A DNA stretch of 64,000 nucleotides from Holothuria scabra (taxonomy: Eukaryota; Echinodermata; Holothuroidea; Aspidochirotida; Holothuriidae): the NCBI GenBank assembly GCA_037179385.1, contig CM074179.1, forward strand, positions 35,861,905 to 35,925,904. The letters are read 5' to 3'. Below the pieces are notes generated by a model. It had not been told where the DNA came from. It did not search any database and saw nothing but the letters and a program-made list of their open reading frames with translations. The first letter of the stretch is position 1, and every line of letters starts with the position of its first letter. The translations under genes and the position numbers were made by a program. Positions 1 through 12,200 of this stretch are shown here, piece after piece.

Positions 1-153
1 GTAGACTAACGGTTTGATAATTGATAGTGATGATTTCCAAGGACCAGGTTTGAACTTTCAAAATATACCCTGAGGACCAACTAATGTCACAACTTCCCTT
101 GAAATGAAGTTGGAAAAAACAAAAGCCAACATTAGTCATGTATGAATTTGCCA
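1..153 (+). repeat. Dispersed direct repeat, copy 1 (cut by window start)
   Basis: The sequence from about base 6 to 153 is nearly identical to 2481-2631 in the same orientation, including TATACCCTGAGGACCAACTA and CATTAGTCATGTATG. Homology stops sharply at both right ends. A partial third match begins near 14471. No TG...CA ends or primer-binding site is seen, so it is not called an LTR. Confidence 0.7.
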
Positions 154-357
154 TTTGTGAAACCAGTCTACTTTTTGGTTTTGACAACTCAGGAAATTCC
201 GAAATGTCTCCAATAAAAGCTCAACATTCGTCATTATTTGTTCCAAAAAAGTAAATTTTCCGCTGATACCATTAATAAAATTTTACGAGCTCTGGATTCC
301 TAAGTGAAAAAAATCGGACATTTGATATATGTGACCCCAGATAATTAAGTGAAAGCA

Positions 358-588
358 CACTCTAAAAAATATTTAAACGATTTTGTTTAAAAATTAGGAT
401 ACTCACCAAAATTGGTATTTCTACTCGAAATAAGTGACTACTTCAACTCAATTTGTGAAAAATTTTGCACAATTTGTGTAAAATTTTGCACAAATTCAAT
501 TGAAGTACTCACTTATTTCGAGTAGAAATACTCATTTTCGTGAGTATCCTAATTTTTTAACAAAATCGTTTAAATATTTTTTAGAGTG
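358..588. mobile_element. Foldback MITE with CACTCTAAAAA termini
   Basis: The two ends are long inverted repeats of roughly 50 bp (CACTCTAAAAAATATTTAAA ... and its complement), with a second inverted pair (CTCGAAATAAGTGA / TCACTTATTTCGAG) further in. The element of 231 bp is almost a perfect hairpin and has no coding capacity. The two-base flanks (CA) leave the target-site duplication unclear. It shares terminal bases with the elements at 8184, 30531 and 53861. Confidence 0.75.
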
Positions 589-949
589 CAGTAAATACAG
601 TGCTAGTTTCATAACTTTCCTTTCATAAAATTCCAATTTTTTTCCAATATAAGCTTTTGACTTAAAATTTTCGTCAGATAACCTCTTTTCGTAGGGACTG
701 GATAACATTATGTAGCAACAACGATCTTTGGTCGCCGCTCAATCTATGATTTGCCAATAGAAAATGTAAATTCTTCAGTAATTCCCCAACTTTTAAATTT
801 CCTTATAAGGAAAACCAGTATCCCAAACTTTTCTGCAATACAAGCTGCATTTTTTCAAATATTTAAAAAGGGCAAAAATTTCAGCGAGCTTCGTGCGCCG
901 CAATTTACGTATCTAGTACAGAAGTGTCCACAATTAAAAAATCGTAGAA

Positions 950-1008
950 ATTTGGACGCTTGACCTCCCTCCCCCTCCTTCCGCAAAAAAGGTCTAGCTA
1001 CGCCACTG
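950..1008. mobile_element. Right end of a hAT-like element
   Basis: A pyrimidine-rich run (CCTCCCTCCCCCTCCTTCC) followed by GGTCTAGCTACGCCACTG matches the ends of the hAT-like elements at 13961 and 63898. No matching left end was found upstream. Confidence 0.4.
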
Positions 1009-2480
1009 TATACACCTTTCCAGGACAGGACAACAATTTAGGCAAGATGTCCCCTTACTTTGAAAATCAAATCGACGCCACTGACACCTATACACGAATC
1101 CGGACAGCAAGTGATGGTCTGATTTTAGTCGGCTATAACTGGCGTCTATCACATTTTAATTTTTCTTCTTTTTTTTTTTTTGGTTAATTCATCATGGATG
1201 GTTGTACACTGAATTGTGTCTTGTTTTCTTTCATTTCACTGAACATGAAGGTTTAGAATTCATGCAGACAATAAATGAAGACTATTTAAAGCTGATGGAC
1301 ACCACTAATGGCCTCCTACAGTCACTAAACACAAGCGCTAATCCGATTCGTCTTTATAATTATGGAGAGTCTGGAATAACGGTGTGGCTGCTTTCACATT
1401 GTTGGAAAAACGGAATATGCATTATCAGAGAAGTATGGGTGATTTGTTTTCGCCAAAATGTTTCCTTTTCAGCCACTTAACTTAGAAAATCTTCACAACC
1501 GATGATCGTCATAGTTACTTTCTGACAAAATACGTTCGCGTGAAGCTTATTTACCTAGCGTTTTGAGCACAATAAATGGGTCGAAATTAGTGACTGTTCG
1601 CTTCAGGATGGTAGAGCAATTAGGACGGAGAGTTAAACGCACGCGCAAACTGCGTTCCGTCCTGACATTTAAGACGTTTCGGTTTTGTAGACGACGGTGC
1701 AGCGGTAGAATGACATCAAAACAAGAATGACGCGCGCAAAGCTGCAATGTTTGTCAGCGCCTCATCTACACTCATCGCTAATTGTAGTCAAATTGTCAAA
1801 TTCAAGAAAGTCACACGTAAAACAAGCAGGATCTACAAAATTTTGAAAGTTTTCATCTTAAGACAGCTTCTCTCCTTAGCTAAGCACGGAATCCTTCGTT
1901 AAAATGGCTGACCAGATCATGGACTGTTGTTTATCACGTTGATTTTGTCAACAGTTTGCGTGCATGCCACTACACAAAACACTATACAAAATGACGTTCG
2001 TTTGCATACAGCCAACTTGTAAATGTAACGTCACAGAAACACGTCAGTAATGGACGAGGGGAATTGCCATCAACCCCTGTACCGTGCCGTTTCTAAACCG
2101 AACGTTAAATCGGTCGACGGCTGTTCTAAAAATCAACAGGGACAGGGTGACTTTCTCCAAAAGAAGAAAATGAAAAAAAAAAAAAACTTTGGAAAGGGCA
2201 AACTGGGAAATTTGAAGGGAGAGGGCCCGGGGTCTGCGACCCCCCCCCCCCTTCCGTCTGGAACCGTCACTGAAGTGTCTGAAATAACGAACCTTGCAAA
2301 CAACAGGAAAAGATAACATTTATCAACTATAGTATGTCGTTTCGGTACAAAAACGCTGTTTGCGAAAACTATACTTTTTTCATCAGCCTATCTTAAGCTC
2401 GCGTTACATATTTCAAACCACAGTGCTGATTTTTTTCTTGCAAACGCTACATTGATTCTCTCCTAATTACTTAATAGTAA
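1009..2480. other. Gene-poor stretch with CpG-rich core
   Basis: No supported gene. A plus-strand open stretch near 1259-1420 reads FMQTINEDYLKLMDTT..., which looks protein-like but has no matching splice partner. Bases 1540-2050 hold more CpG than the surroundings. A 10-base or longer C run lies at 2240-2251 and has open frames on both strands across it. Confidence 0.3.
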
Positions 2481-2631
2481 ATTAACGGTTTGGTAATTGG
2501 TAGTGATGATTTTCAAGGACTGGGTTTGAACTTTCAAAATATACCCTGAGGACCAACTAATGTCACAACTTCCCTTGAAATGAAGCTGGCAAAAACAAAA
2601 GGCAACATTAGTCATGTATGGAATTACATTA
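2481..2631 (+). repeat. Dispersed direct repeat, copy 2
   Basis: Near-identical to 6-153 (see there), same orientation, about 2.5 kb apart. The spacing and orientation resemble terminal repeats, but the interior holds a foldback MITE and no retroelement coding. Confidence 0.7.
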
Positions 2632-3250
2632 CAAGTTTCTCACGTTCGTTTCTGACTAAGTGCAAACTGGATATTACTCTTTAAAATAGTCAATGTTTAA
2701 TATATTTTGATGGTATTTTGACTGTTTTTTTTTAGGGGGGGAGGTGGGGGTGGGGCTTTGAACACTCTTCTTATAACAGATAACGATTTGTCATTTCCAA
2801 GTCACCGCACTCTTAACAAAGGAGTAAACTTATTTACTCTATTTTGAAATGAAAATTGTGAATTAACTCACATAGTGACATCACATTCCATAAAGAGTAA
2901 AAGTCACTCCAACAGGAGTGATATTCACTTTTTCTGCCTCACCCGAAGTGATTACTTTCATGTTTAGATAATGTCTTCATTAGCTAACTTCTCAGTCTAT
3001 ATATTAAAAATAACTTTTTCCCAGTATCATAGACTTACAAACAAACAATGAGAGTTTGTCGTTGGCAAATCAGGCATTTATAAATTTTGCTAATCAATAG
3101 GAGGCCTAACCGTAATGTTGTCAAATCTTGAAATTATATCGATTGACTGGAATTTTAAAAGGCTGCACTCTTACTTTATTTTCCTATGACCATGAAACTG
3201 TCAAAATTCACACAACTTCTTGTCTAAAAATGTTAAAATGCGTTACTTAC
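2632..3250. other. Non-coding stretch with a degraded MITE-like segment
   Basis: Bases 2790-2960 contain short AGAGT/ACTCT inverted units similar to the palindromic element at 30531, probably a relic. A G-rich run lies at 2735-2755. The next exon of the minus-strand receptor should lie here or beyond the window, but was not identified. Confidence 0.4.
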
Positions 3251-3299
3251 CAGAGTCCGAATCTACTTGCGTTGTAATTGAAGTAACCATAGGCGTACC
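3251..3299 (-). CDS. Exon 7: Ser/Thr-rich cytoplasmic exon
   Basis: The 49-nt exon has acceptor AAATTTTAG and donor CTG|GTAAGT. Read in phase 0 it gives GTPMVTSITTQVDSDS and ends in phase 1. Ser, Thr and Asp dominate, as in many signalling tails. It contains no tyrosine motif in the correct frame. The gene must continue, because no stop is reached before the donor. I looked for the next phase-1 exon down to base 1 and found none I trust. Confidence 0.55.
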
Positions 3300-6200
3300 C
3301 TAAAATTTAAAAAGGAAAATGCTTTTTTCCTAAGTCTCGTTTAAGTAAATGAGAGTCTGTAAAGTTGTGCTGTTACTCACTGCAACACCAATATACTTTT
3401 ATAGAAGTTTTCAAAAAGAATAACAAAAATGACAACAGGTTATTTTGATATTCCATAAAGCGTATGAAGACTTCAGAAGCTACATCCAGTTAAGAAATAT
3501 TTAAAACTATTTTCAATCTTTCAAATAACTGATAATACATTTAATTTTGAATTTAAAGTCTTCTTACCTCGTCCTTTTGGAAGCTGTTCCTCATCTTTTG
3601 TTTCCTATTTTTTCGACCTAAATCGTGAAAACATTTACCGATAAATAATATTTTAGTGCATTAAAAATAGGCAAACATTTACGTAATTAGAGACTGAAGT
3701 AAGGGTAAGGTAAATTCATTCAAAGACATGCCAAGGAATCGCTTTTCATAAGTTCGTGCAGCCTGTGATAATGTTTATCAGAAAAGCAATTATACAATGT
3801 CATTTTTGTTTTGAAGAAAAGTCAACAGCCAAATTTATTTTTGATGTGTTAAAGAGTTATATTTTTAGGCATTCTGGTGAAATTTTTAGTCATTTCCAAT
3901 GTTCGGTTCTCGAGATATTAGCGATTGAATGTTGCCAATCTTCTACATAAAATGAACTTGGAGCAAGCAGGCGTGATGTCATGGCTTCATATTTTCGGTC
4001 AATGATTTTTATTGATTAATTTTATAATTTACCACCAAATTTATGCGACAAAAATTTTATATATAAATACCATTAGTGTATCCTGAGCAGTGGGATATTA
4101 AGAACTTCGTAAGTTCGGGAGCTAACCGTTGTCGGGTGAAAGTGAGAATTCACCCGATGGGAGGAACAATTTTCAGCATGAATATTCATGAACACTTATT
4201 CGGTCCCTATTCAGAGTCGTCGCTTTGTTTTATAAAACTGGATATATTCAAAATACGAAGTAATTGTTCACCACCACAGACCGAAATCACAAGAAACTTT
4301 CAACAAAGTATTAATGGGCACAGCTGTAAGGAGGAGTTACTTACACAACTTTCTGTAGAAAAAAATGCATAAATCTTACCGCTGTGTCGAGTCTATGTTT
4401 TAAGCTTAGGACAAAGAACGTCTTTGCTCGACATCTAAAAATTTGCGCGCTGAACTACCAAAAATGATCCGGCTTTTTTTCTTTTTTTCGTTCTCCTTGC
4501 AACAAAGTTTCTGAATATTCAAAAATTTCTCCTTTCTAAGATCGATGAAGTTTTCTAGGTGTTTTGAATGTTCATCTTTGTTGAATTTACGCGGTAGGAT
4601 TGCAACGCATCAAGGGAGAAATTTGAGAATGGCGCTACCCATAGCTTTTTCCTCCGATCGGGTGAAAAACCATTTTCCCCCGACAGAGGTTATCTCCCGA
4701 ACTGTTCATGTGCCTAATGGGCAATATAACATCTCTAATCAATCTTAGGTCAAAGAAAAAAGAAAAACAAAACGTTAGCCAACACTCTGAATCCATGATA
4801 TCACACCTTCTTGCTTCAAGTTCACGTTTCATTGAAAGTGTGTCAACTGGAATTGCTAATTTCTTGAAAACCGAACATGGGAAAGGAATGCAACTATTAC
4901 CAGAATGCTTAAAACATGTTCCTCTTTCACATATCAAACATAAATTGGTTTTGGGCTAATCTTTTAAGCAAACTACTCATTACAAGCAGAAAGTATCAGT
5001 TGTGACTTACTTGGCAACAGTGTAATAGTTGATACCGGTAAGTTAACATTCTAGACGCTTCTGTTCTTGTCATTAAAAGGCATATCTCGGATACAAAATT
5101 CATTAACTTCAAAAAGTACAGGACATTTATTTTTTCAGGGCATGAAAACTGCACCTTAGTAGCAAATATCGTTTAGCAGATACTGATTTTCAAAGAGTAC
5201 TTCATAATAAATATTTTTTTCTCCATATGAAGTTCATAGTGGGGAAACTGTGATGTCATGTCGGCACATTTGACATTGTGGTCAATTTCTCTTATGATAT
5301 TGACAGTGCTGCCAAATATTTAGCGTATAGTTGCTTGCCATTCCCTACATACGTCGTACGGTTATGTTAGATCTACAAGAAAAAAGACGTCTGAACATTC
5401 CAATAGTATAAAAATTCAAGGACAACGAAGAGATTTCAATAAAAAGAAAATCAAAAGGAACTGATGCAATTTGTTCACTGGACATAACATCCTGTTTTCT
5501 TTTTGGGAAGTGGAGTTTTGCATTATCAAACTTAAAAAAAGTCCCTTAAAACTTTACTGCAATAATGTAAAATGAAACATCTTGAGTTATGTAGAATTTA
5601 TTGCTAAAGATTGGCGAATGTGGTTCTGAATATTTTGTTTTCATTTCGTTTATACGAGACCATAGAACAGTATAGCTACCAGAATAAGCATTTAAGCAAT
5701 ACTCACCTTTTATGACATATAACCCCCATAGGACTATGACCAATAGACAGAGCGGTACCGCTGTCAATACGAACCATACATAATGTTTCTTGGAATGTAG
5801 AGGTGTCTCATCGGTTAATTGAACTGCAAAGATGGATAAAAGCATCGAACAAAAATTAAATGAATTAATCAGAATCCGCACATCGTATGTTCTCAAAATA
5901 TGTTCTTTTTTACTTTAAAGGTTAGTGTACACTAAAGGTTTCCATTTTTTATATCAGTGGGTTCCTGGGTTTTATATTGACCAAAAGTCACCCAATGAAG
6001 TTGTTTATACCAAGTTTAGAAATGCATTGCAGCGCTCATCTTTTTTTCAAAGAACTGTAACGTTTAAAGTTTCCTTACCTCTGTTAAAAAAGAGAGAGAA
6101 TTTCACCGATAATTCCATAATGTCATTGTTGAATGTCGGTACACATTCCATTTCAATTCTAGTCGTTGATGGCTTTTTAAGTTTGTACCTTGAGTTCAAT

Positions 6201-9200
6201 GTTACATCAAAGACATCACCGTTGGCACTAGTTGTGAAATGGTGATCAAAGAAAGTGATTAATGAAGAATCATACTCCGAAAATGTTTTCCATTCCAAGT
6301 TAACCTTTGGACGGATGCCCTTGACGGAACAAGTTAAATTTCCCTCTGGTTCTGCTTCTATAACACAAAATGGATCCTGCATACAACCTTGTACTTCTGG
6401 TTGAACTGGAACTAGGGATGAGAAATATAAAACATATTATACAAATAATGACTCATGTTTTTAACAAATAAATTTGATGATGGAAGCTTAACATTTTAAA
6501 TTAATATAAACAATTACAATATTAATATGGAAAACTACGAAGTAGAAACTTAACTTGAAGCTTCCACGTGAACAAACTATCCCAAAAATGCAACTGCAGA
6601 TAACTTCATTTACTAATTTTACTAATTAATACAACGGGGAAAATAGTTTTAAATACCATTAATACTAATTAGCAAGGGGTATTTTATGTATTCAGTATAA
6701 GATACTTCTATCGAGCATAAAATAAAAGAAAAACTCAAGAAGACCTAGCACCAGTGTACTGTTCGAGGTAATCTTATCAAAGCTAGACAATTTTGTTTTG
6801 GGTAAAACCTCCTATCTTGGTGTTAATAAGCTACTAAAGCCTAGCTTGGGTGAGCTCTAAGACGTTTTAGTCTTGTTATATTATTATTAACACGTTCTTC
6901 CGTACCCGTTTTTTCTTATTTGAAACAATAAAAAAAACCAGCCACAATAATTTGACTTCTTTTGTCGAGCCATGGTCATTCCATGAACCAGCTACAAATA
7001 AAGGGCGCGAAATTTCAGCATGTCCTTGGTTCAAATCTTGGTATCATATATTCGTAAACAGAAAACGGAAAAATGCCAGACGTTGCAATATATAACATTC
7101 ACCTATAATTGGTGCACCATTTTTCATTATAGCTAATAAGACAATTATTCCTAAAACAAAGAGCCCGCCTAGAATTACCCAACTTTGGATTGTTCATTGG
7201 GCATTATTATACTAGGAAAAAGCTGAAAGAATACAATGATGAAGAAACTCGAAAAACAATCTCGAAATGAAAAAAAAAAAAAAAAAATACAATACTCTAG
7301 ATACGACAAAGTGAACTTGGTCATCATAAAATTTACAACGAAGAATTCTCACAACCAAAAAATATAATTTTCAAATAACACTTACAAGGGAAGAGTCATA
7401 CGCTTGATAAAACTTACCGTACACGATGACATCAAACGACAATGCGCTCCCAGTATTATTATTCTGATAAATACAACCATACAAGCCTTCTTGATAGGTT
7501 TCTATTTCAGGAACAACCAATGAACCGTCGTCCTCTAGTATGTAATTGCTAGAATGAGTTTTACGAAAACCTTTTTCGAAGAGAGCGGCGTAAGAGATAA
7601 CTTCGAACACGTCACTTCTCACAATAGACTTCTTCCAAACTATCAAGTTACTTCTCCCATTCAAACAAGCCAATTTCAAATGAGATTTCCTTTTCACAAA
7701 CTTCAGTACGGGTTGAATCACCAATAAGTTATATTCACTGTTTTCTATTAAAACTGCAGATTCATGTTCCGCTATCATGGTTGGGATTTCTTTTGTCATT
7801 TTACAGACAAGGAGACTCAGGAAAGTGGAATATGTAAATATGTCTTGAGTCACCGTTTGATACGTAAACAATGACCGGTCTGAAGAAAATATGGAATTTC
7901 TCGATGATAGATTTATGTCCCCTGTAGAAGTTCTTTCAACCCACTGAAGGGCTAAAGCTGGTCGGGTATTTGCAATGTAGCAAGAGAGTTCCTCATAATG
8001 CCCTACTTGGGCATGGCATAAGCTGTCTCCTCTACAAACGTCTATAACAGGAAATGTTATTGATGGTTTAACTGCAAACGAAAGAAAAAAAGTAGAAGGT
8101 AATTCAACTATAAACGATAAGCATGTTTATTATATTTTGCTTGCAACTTTGGTCTTTACAACGCAGTATGGTTCTCCTTTGTACACTCTTAAAAAGTTGG
8201 GTAAAATTTTCTGGGCAATGTAGAGGTTGGTTAAAGTTTGTCCAATAGTGGGCAAAATAACCCAGAAAATTATTGACCAACGTTGGTTAAATGATTATGT
8301 GAATTTCTTTACCCAACGTTGGCTAAACGTACCGCCAATTGATTATTTTTAATATAACTGCTATTTTTAACTACTAACATTCACAGTAAATATTGTGCAA
8401 AATGTTCACGTACACTGTGGCAATTTTTCTTACACAAAAAAAGTTAAAAGTCGTATAAATTCTTTGAAATTTTTTGGAACACGAGGTAGATGTACCTTCT
8501 ACCCAAATGGAGCATTCTTAATGTCTCAAATGAAATTTGTGTTTATCACCTAATGCAGGTCTAATTGAAATATTTGAAGTTGCCGATGGTAAATTCTTGT
8601 AAAAAACATGTTTCTCAATTGTACAATACAGCATAAAGAAGGAGAACATGAAATATTATGAAGAGACGTCGCAAGTTTAATCTTTCATAATAACAAACAA
8701 ATGTCCCTGAATATATACAATAGCCGAACATGAACTTCCAATTGAAATCCTACTACTCTTTAAAGTTGCTAGCATTATCAGTGCCCGTAACTTTTAAGAC
8801 TTGTATAAGGTACCTTCTCTGAAATATTCCAGTGTGCGTTTCACAATAATAGGTAAGACAATGAACAACACCCAACTTCTGGGTAAGGAGAAATTGATAG
8901 TTTTACCAATAATTGGTAATATTTTCCCCAACTGGCTGGTTGGGTAATTTTCACATTACTACATTTTGGGTCAAACAAATTGCCCAACAATGGGTAAAGC
9001 AATTAACCAACCGAGATTGGTCAATATTTGACCAAAAGCTGGTCGGACAATATTTCCCCAGTGTTGATTAAAATTTGCCCAACATTTTCAGAGTGTAGGC
9101 ATGTAGGATCATAAGGAGAATCCAAACACGAGTGTTTGTCTGTACTGATCTTAATTAATCAAAGGAAAAGTTGTGAATGTTTCCAGGCGGCCATGGCGTC

Positions 9201-12200
9201 AGCTAAGCAGATTGTGCGGGCACGGAGGTGCGCTGCTACTGTAAGAGATGTTAAAATGTAATGCACGAATTTGTGTTAGTTTTGCTTTCGAGGTGGGGTC
9301 TATTACTTCGACTGCTGCATGCAGATATGGGACAAGAGCTGGTAGTTATTCGCAGGTCTTCCAGCAGCAGTTAGGTTGGCCAATTCCCCAGTACAACCGA
9401 TCACCTAGTGTCAACCTACGGGAAAGTTTTTGTGTGAACATTTGTGCCTTTGATTCGCACTCGTTGTTACTTGCAATACGTAGCATAGTATTTAAACGTT
9501 TCGTTTTAGCCTTACGAGAACGAAGGGAATTTGAAGGATTCAATCCTATTTGCAGTTTCTACTATTATCGAATCTCTCCTAACAAAAATGACTTTATTTT
9601 TTGAGCAGTACTTTTTGAGCGCTCTTTTTAAGTTTTCGTGTGTGTCGCACTCAGAATTAATTATACCCATTTTGTTACACTGTTTCAGATTGCGATCGAT
9701 GGAGGCAGCGAAGATCGAACGGCTACTCGCTGAGCAGTTGCCGTCAGTTTGTCGTGAGGTATAGCAGTGGTGTTACCAGACCTGACTGTCCGGGGGGGGG
9801 GGGCAATAGCGTAGAGGTTTCCCGATTTTGTACTAGTTGAGCTGTTGGGTTGATATACACTGTGTTAATTTTCGTTTGCAATTACATGCTCACTTTTACA
9901 CAAATGAGCAAATAAGCCTTCACAATGATCAGAACATTACCAAACATATAGAAGGTACCAATGCCATTTTTTTCAGGCAAACCTTTCAGCACATGCATAC
10001 ACCTGTACACAACCGTCTCCCCATAAAATCTGGCAATTGAAATCATCTCAGACATTTTTCAAAAAATTCTGTCCGAGACTTCTACCGTTTCGGGCACAGT
10101 GTTGACCAAGACTATGAAGTAAGGCTGAATAATAATTGTTTTATAAGCTGCACGAATGAGTCGAAATTCCTGTAATCGTTTCCATTTTCCTGAAAATTTT
10201 ACTGTTACTATAAAGCGTTCAACTTGATTTTCAGACAAATTTTTGAAAAGATTAGAGATCTCAAGATTGGGGACTCTTGAATGGCTACCCGACTTTTTCC
10301 AGGCCCTTGCCCGAAATTCAAGTAAGCTTAATACATACAATTCGTTTCGAAAAATGGGTCACTATAACTACTGATTCTCTGGAGTACGATAACAGTGCAA
10401 AGCAGCTAAACATACGATATTATCTGTATGTTATGTTATGTTAAAGGTAGACAATGGGACCAAAATTTTTTTAAAGAATTTTCTCTCTTTTTATCTGAAG
10501 GATATTCATGAATTTGACTTGTGACTTCCACTGGTTTTAAGAGAAGACTCAGAACTTCTCAGTTCCTTTTAGAACAGTGGCGGAGCTACGGATTTCGGTC
10601 AGAGGGGGAGAATGGTCTGCAGTGGTGCTTCGAAGTGGTAAATACCCTGAGCCTCGTCACGATCGAAGCCACGGCTTTTCAGACTTTCCATTTGATTTTT
10701 TTGCACCTGGTTGAAGACTTCTTTGACATCTCTCCTCATCAAGTTTTTCTGTTAAAACATGTTTAAATTCTCTATCCATGGGCCTCCGCGGAAGAAAATT
10801 CGGGGCGGGGGGGGGGGGGGAGGGGCTCAATTCTTTTAGCGAGGAAAGGCTCTTCGCCACCATGAGTTTACGTGAAGCGCAAGAAAATTTTGGTCCAAAA
10901 TGCCTCTCAGATCGCTGGAAATTGCATTTCTAAACCCTATTTACCACATATAAATCGGGGAGCTGCTATTAGAAGGAGATACATCGAAAACTTTAATTTA
11001 TGGTAATCCAATTACGTCTGCTTATCGATAAGTAGATTGTCTATTCATAAGGGATTATTTTAGTTTAGAACACCTGCTCCTTTTGTCTGATCCTTTTCAG
11101 TTTACAGAATGATACCCGGTAAGTCTTATTTAGACCTACTTACACCTTATGAATAGGATTAAAGATAAAAATGCTCTGATCCAAGCCTTTTCGCCGACAG
11201 TCAATTAAAGTGTACCTAAAATCAAAAAATTTAAAAATATATATTAAAGACCATGACAAATAAATTCTAATAGTTCAGCTTCCATCTTCATAGGACATTC
11301 CTGAGCTGAGATATTAAATGTTGAAGTTCATTCACTCAAATTAAAATGGTACATTTCGCAATAATTTGTGATGTCATTCTTGTACTACTCAAATTACAAT
11401 CTTTGTATTTCTTTGTTTTTCCGAACGTTACTGCACCTTGTACCAAGGTGTGATAGCACTCTTACTCCTATGAGGTGATGTAATTAATTAAGCCCTCCTT
11501 GTGCAACATGCTATGTAAGCAAACAGGAAGTGTTCAAGGTCATAAAAACATTTTTAATTTTAAAGGAAAACAAAACATTTTATGTGAGTTGTACAACAAG
11601 AAAGTAACAAATTATTGTGCAATAAACCAATTTGTTTTAAGGGAATAAACTTCAACATTTTATATCTCAGCTCAGGAATGTCATATGAAGATGGGAGTTG
11701 GACTTAGAATTCGTTTTTCATTTTCTTAAATATATATTTTTGAATTTTTTGACTTGAGGTACACTTTAAGAAGTAATGTCTAATGAATCAGAACGGCTGC
11801 AAATCTCTAGGAAGTCTAAAGAGACTAACCTATAAGAAAATACTTCAACGCTGGAACAATGTATAATTGACTAAAGAGAGGTGTAAGACTATATTTTCCT
11901 TCAGTATTTTCTGATTTTCCGCAAATTTTCGCAAAACGGGGAATGTATATTTATACTCATAATGTTACCGGCAATAAAGCGTGAATGGTGCTATAAGCGT
12001 TGCATCGCCTTGGAAGCTAAGAATCAGTTTCAAAATAAAGCGACTGGCAACGTTAAAGCAATGGACGAAATTAATCAAAACATTTCTAATCATAGCAGAC
12101 GACACAAACCCTTTGCTAGATTCTTTTAATTCCATTCAAACTTCAAGTGCTAAGCAAAACAAGTGGCCTTGGCGGCAAGAAGGCGGGTACAAAGGAAAGA

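Noticed and set aside
2044..2319. Opposite-strand frames of about 90 codons each
   Set aside because: Both are carried by A-rich and C-rich low-complexity runs and neither has a domain or splice context.
1..2631. LTR retrotransposon
   Set aside because: Repeats lack TG/CA ends and the interior has no gag or pol and no primer-binding site.
4076..4960. Several frames of 67-100 codons on both strands
   Set aside because: Located in an intron of the Ig receptor, no recognised domain, and mutually overlapping.
5011..5053. Extra cytoplasmic exon of the receptor
   Set aside because: Donor is good but the acceptor is weak; exons 5 and 6 already join in phase without it.
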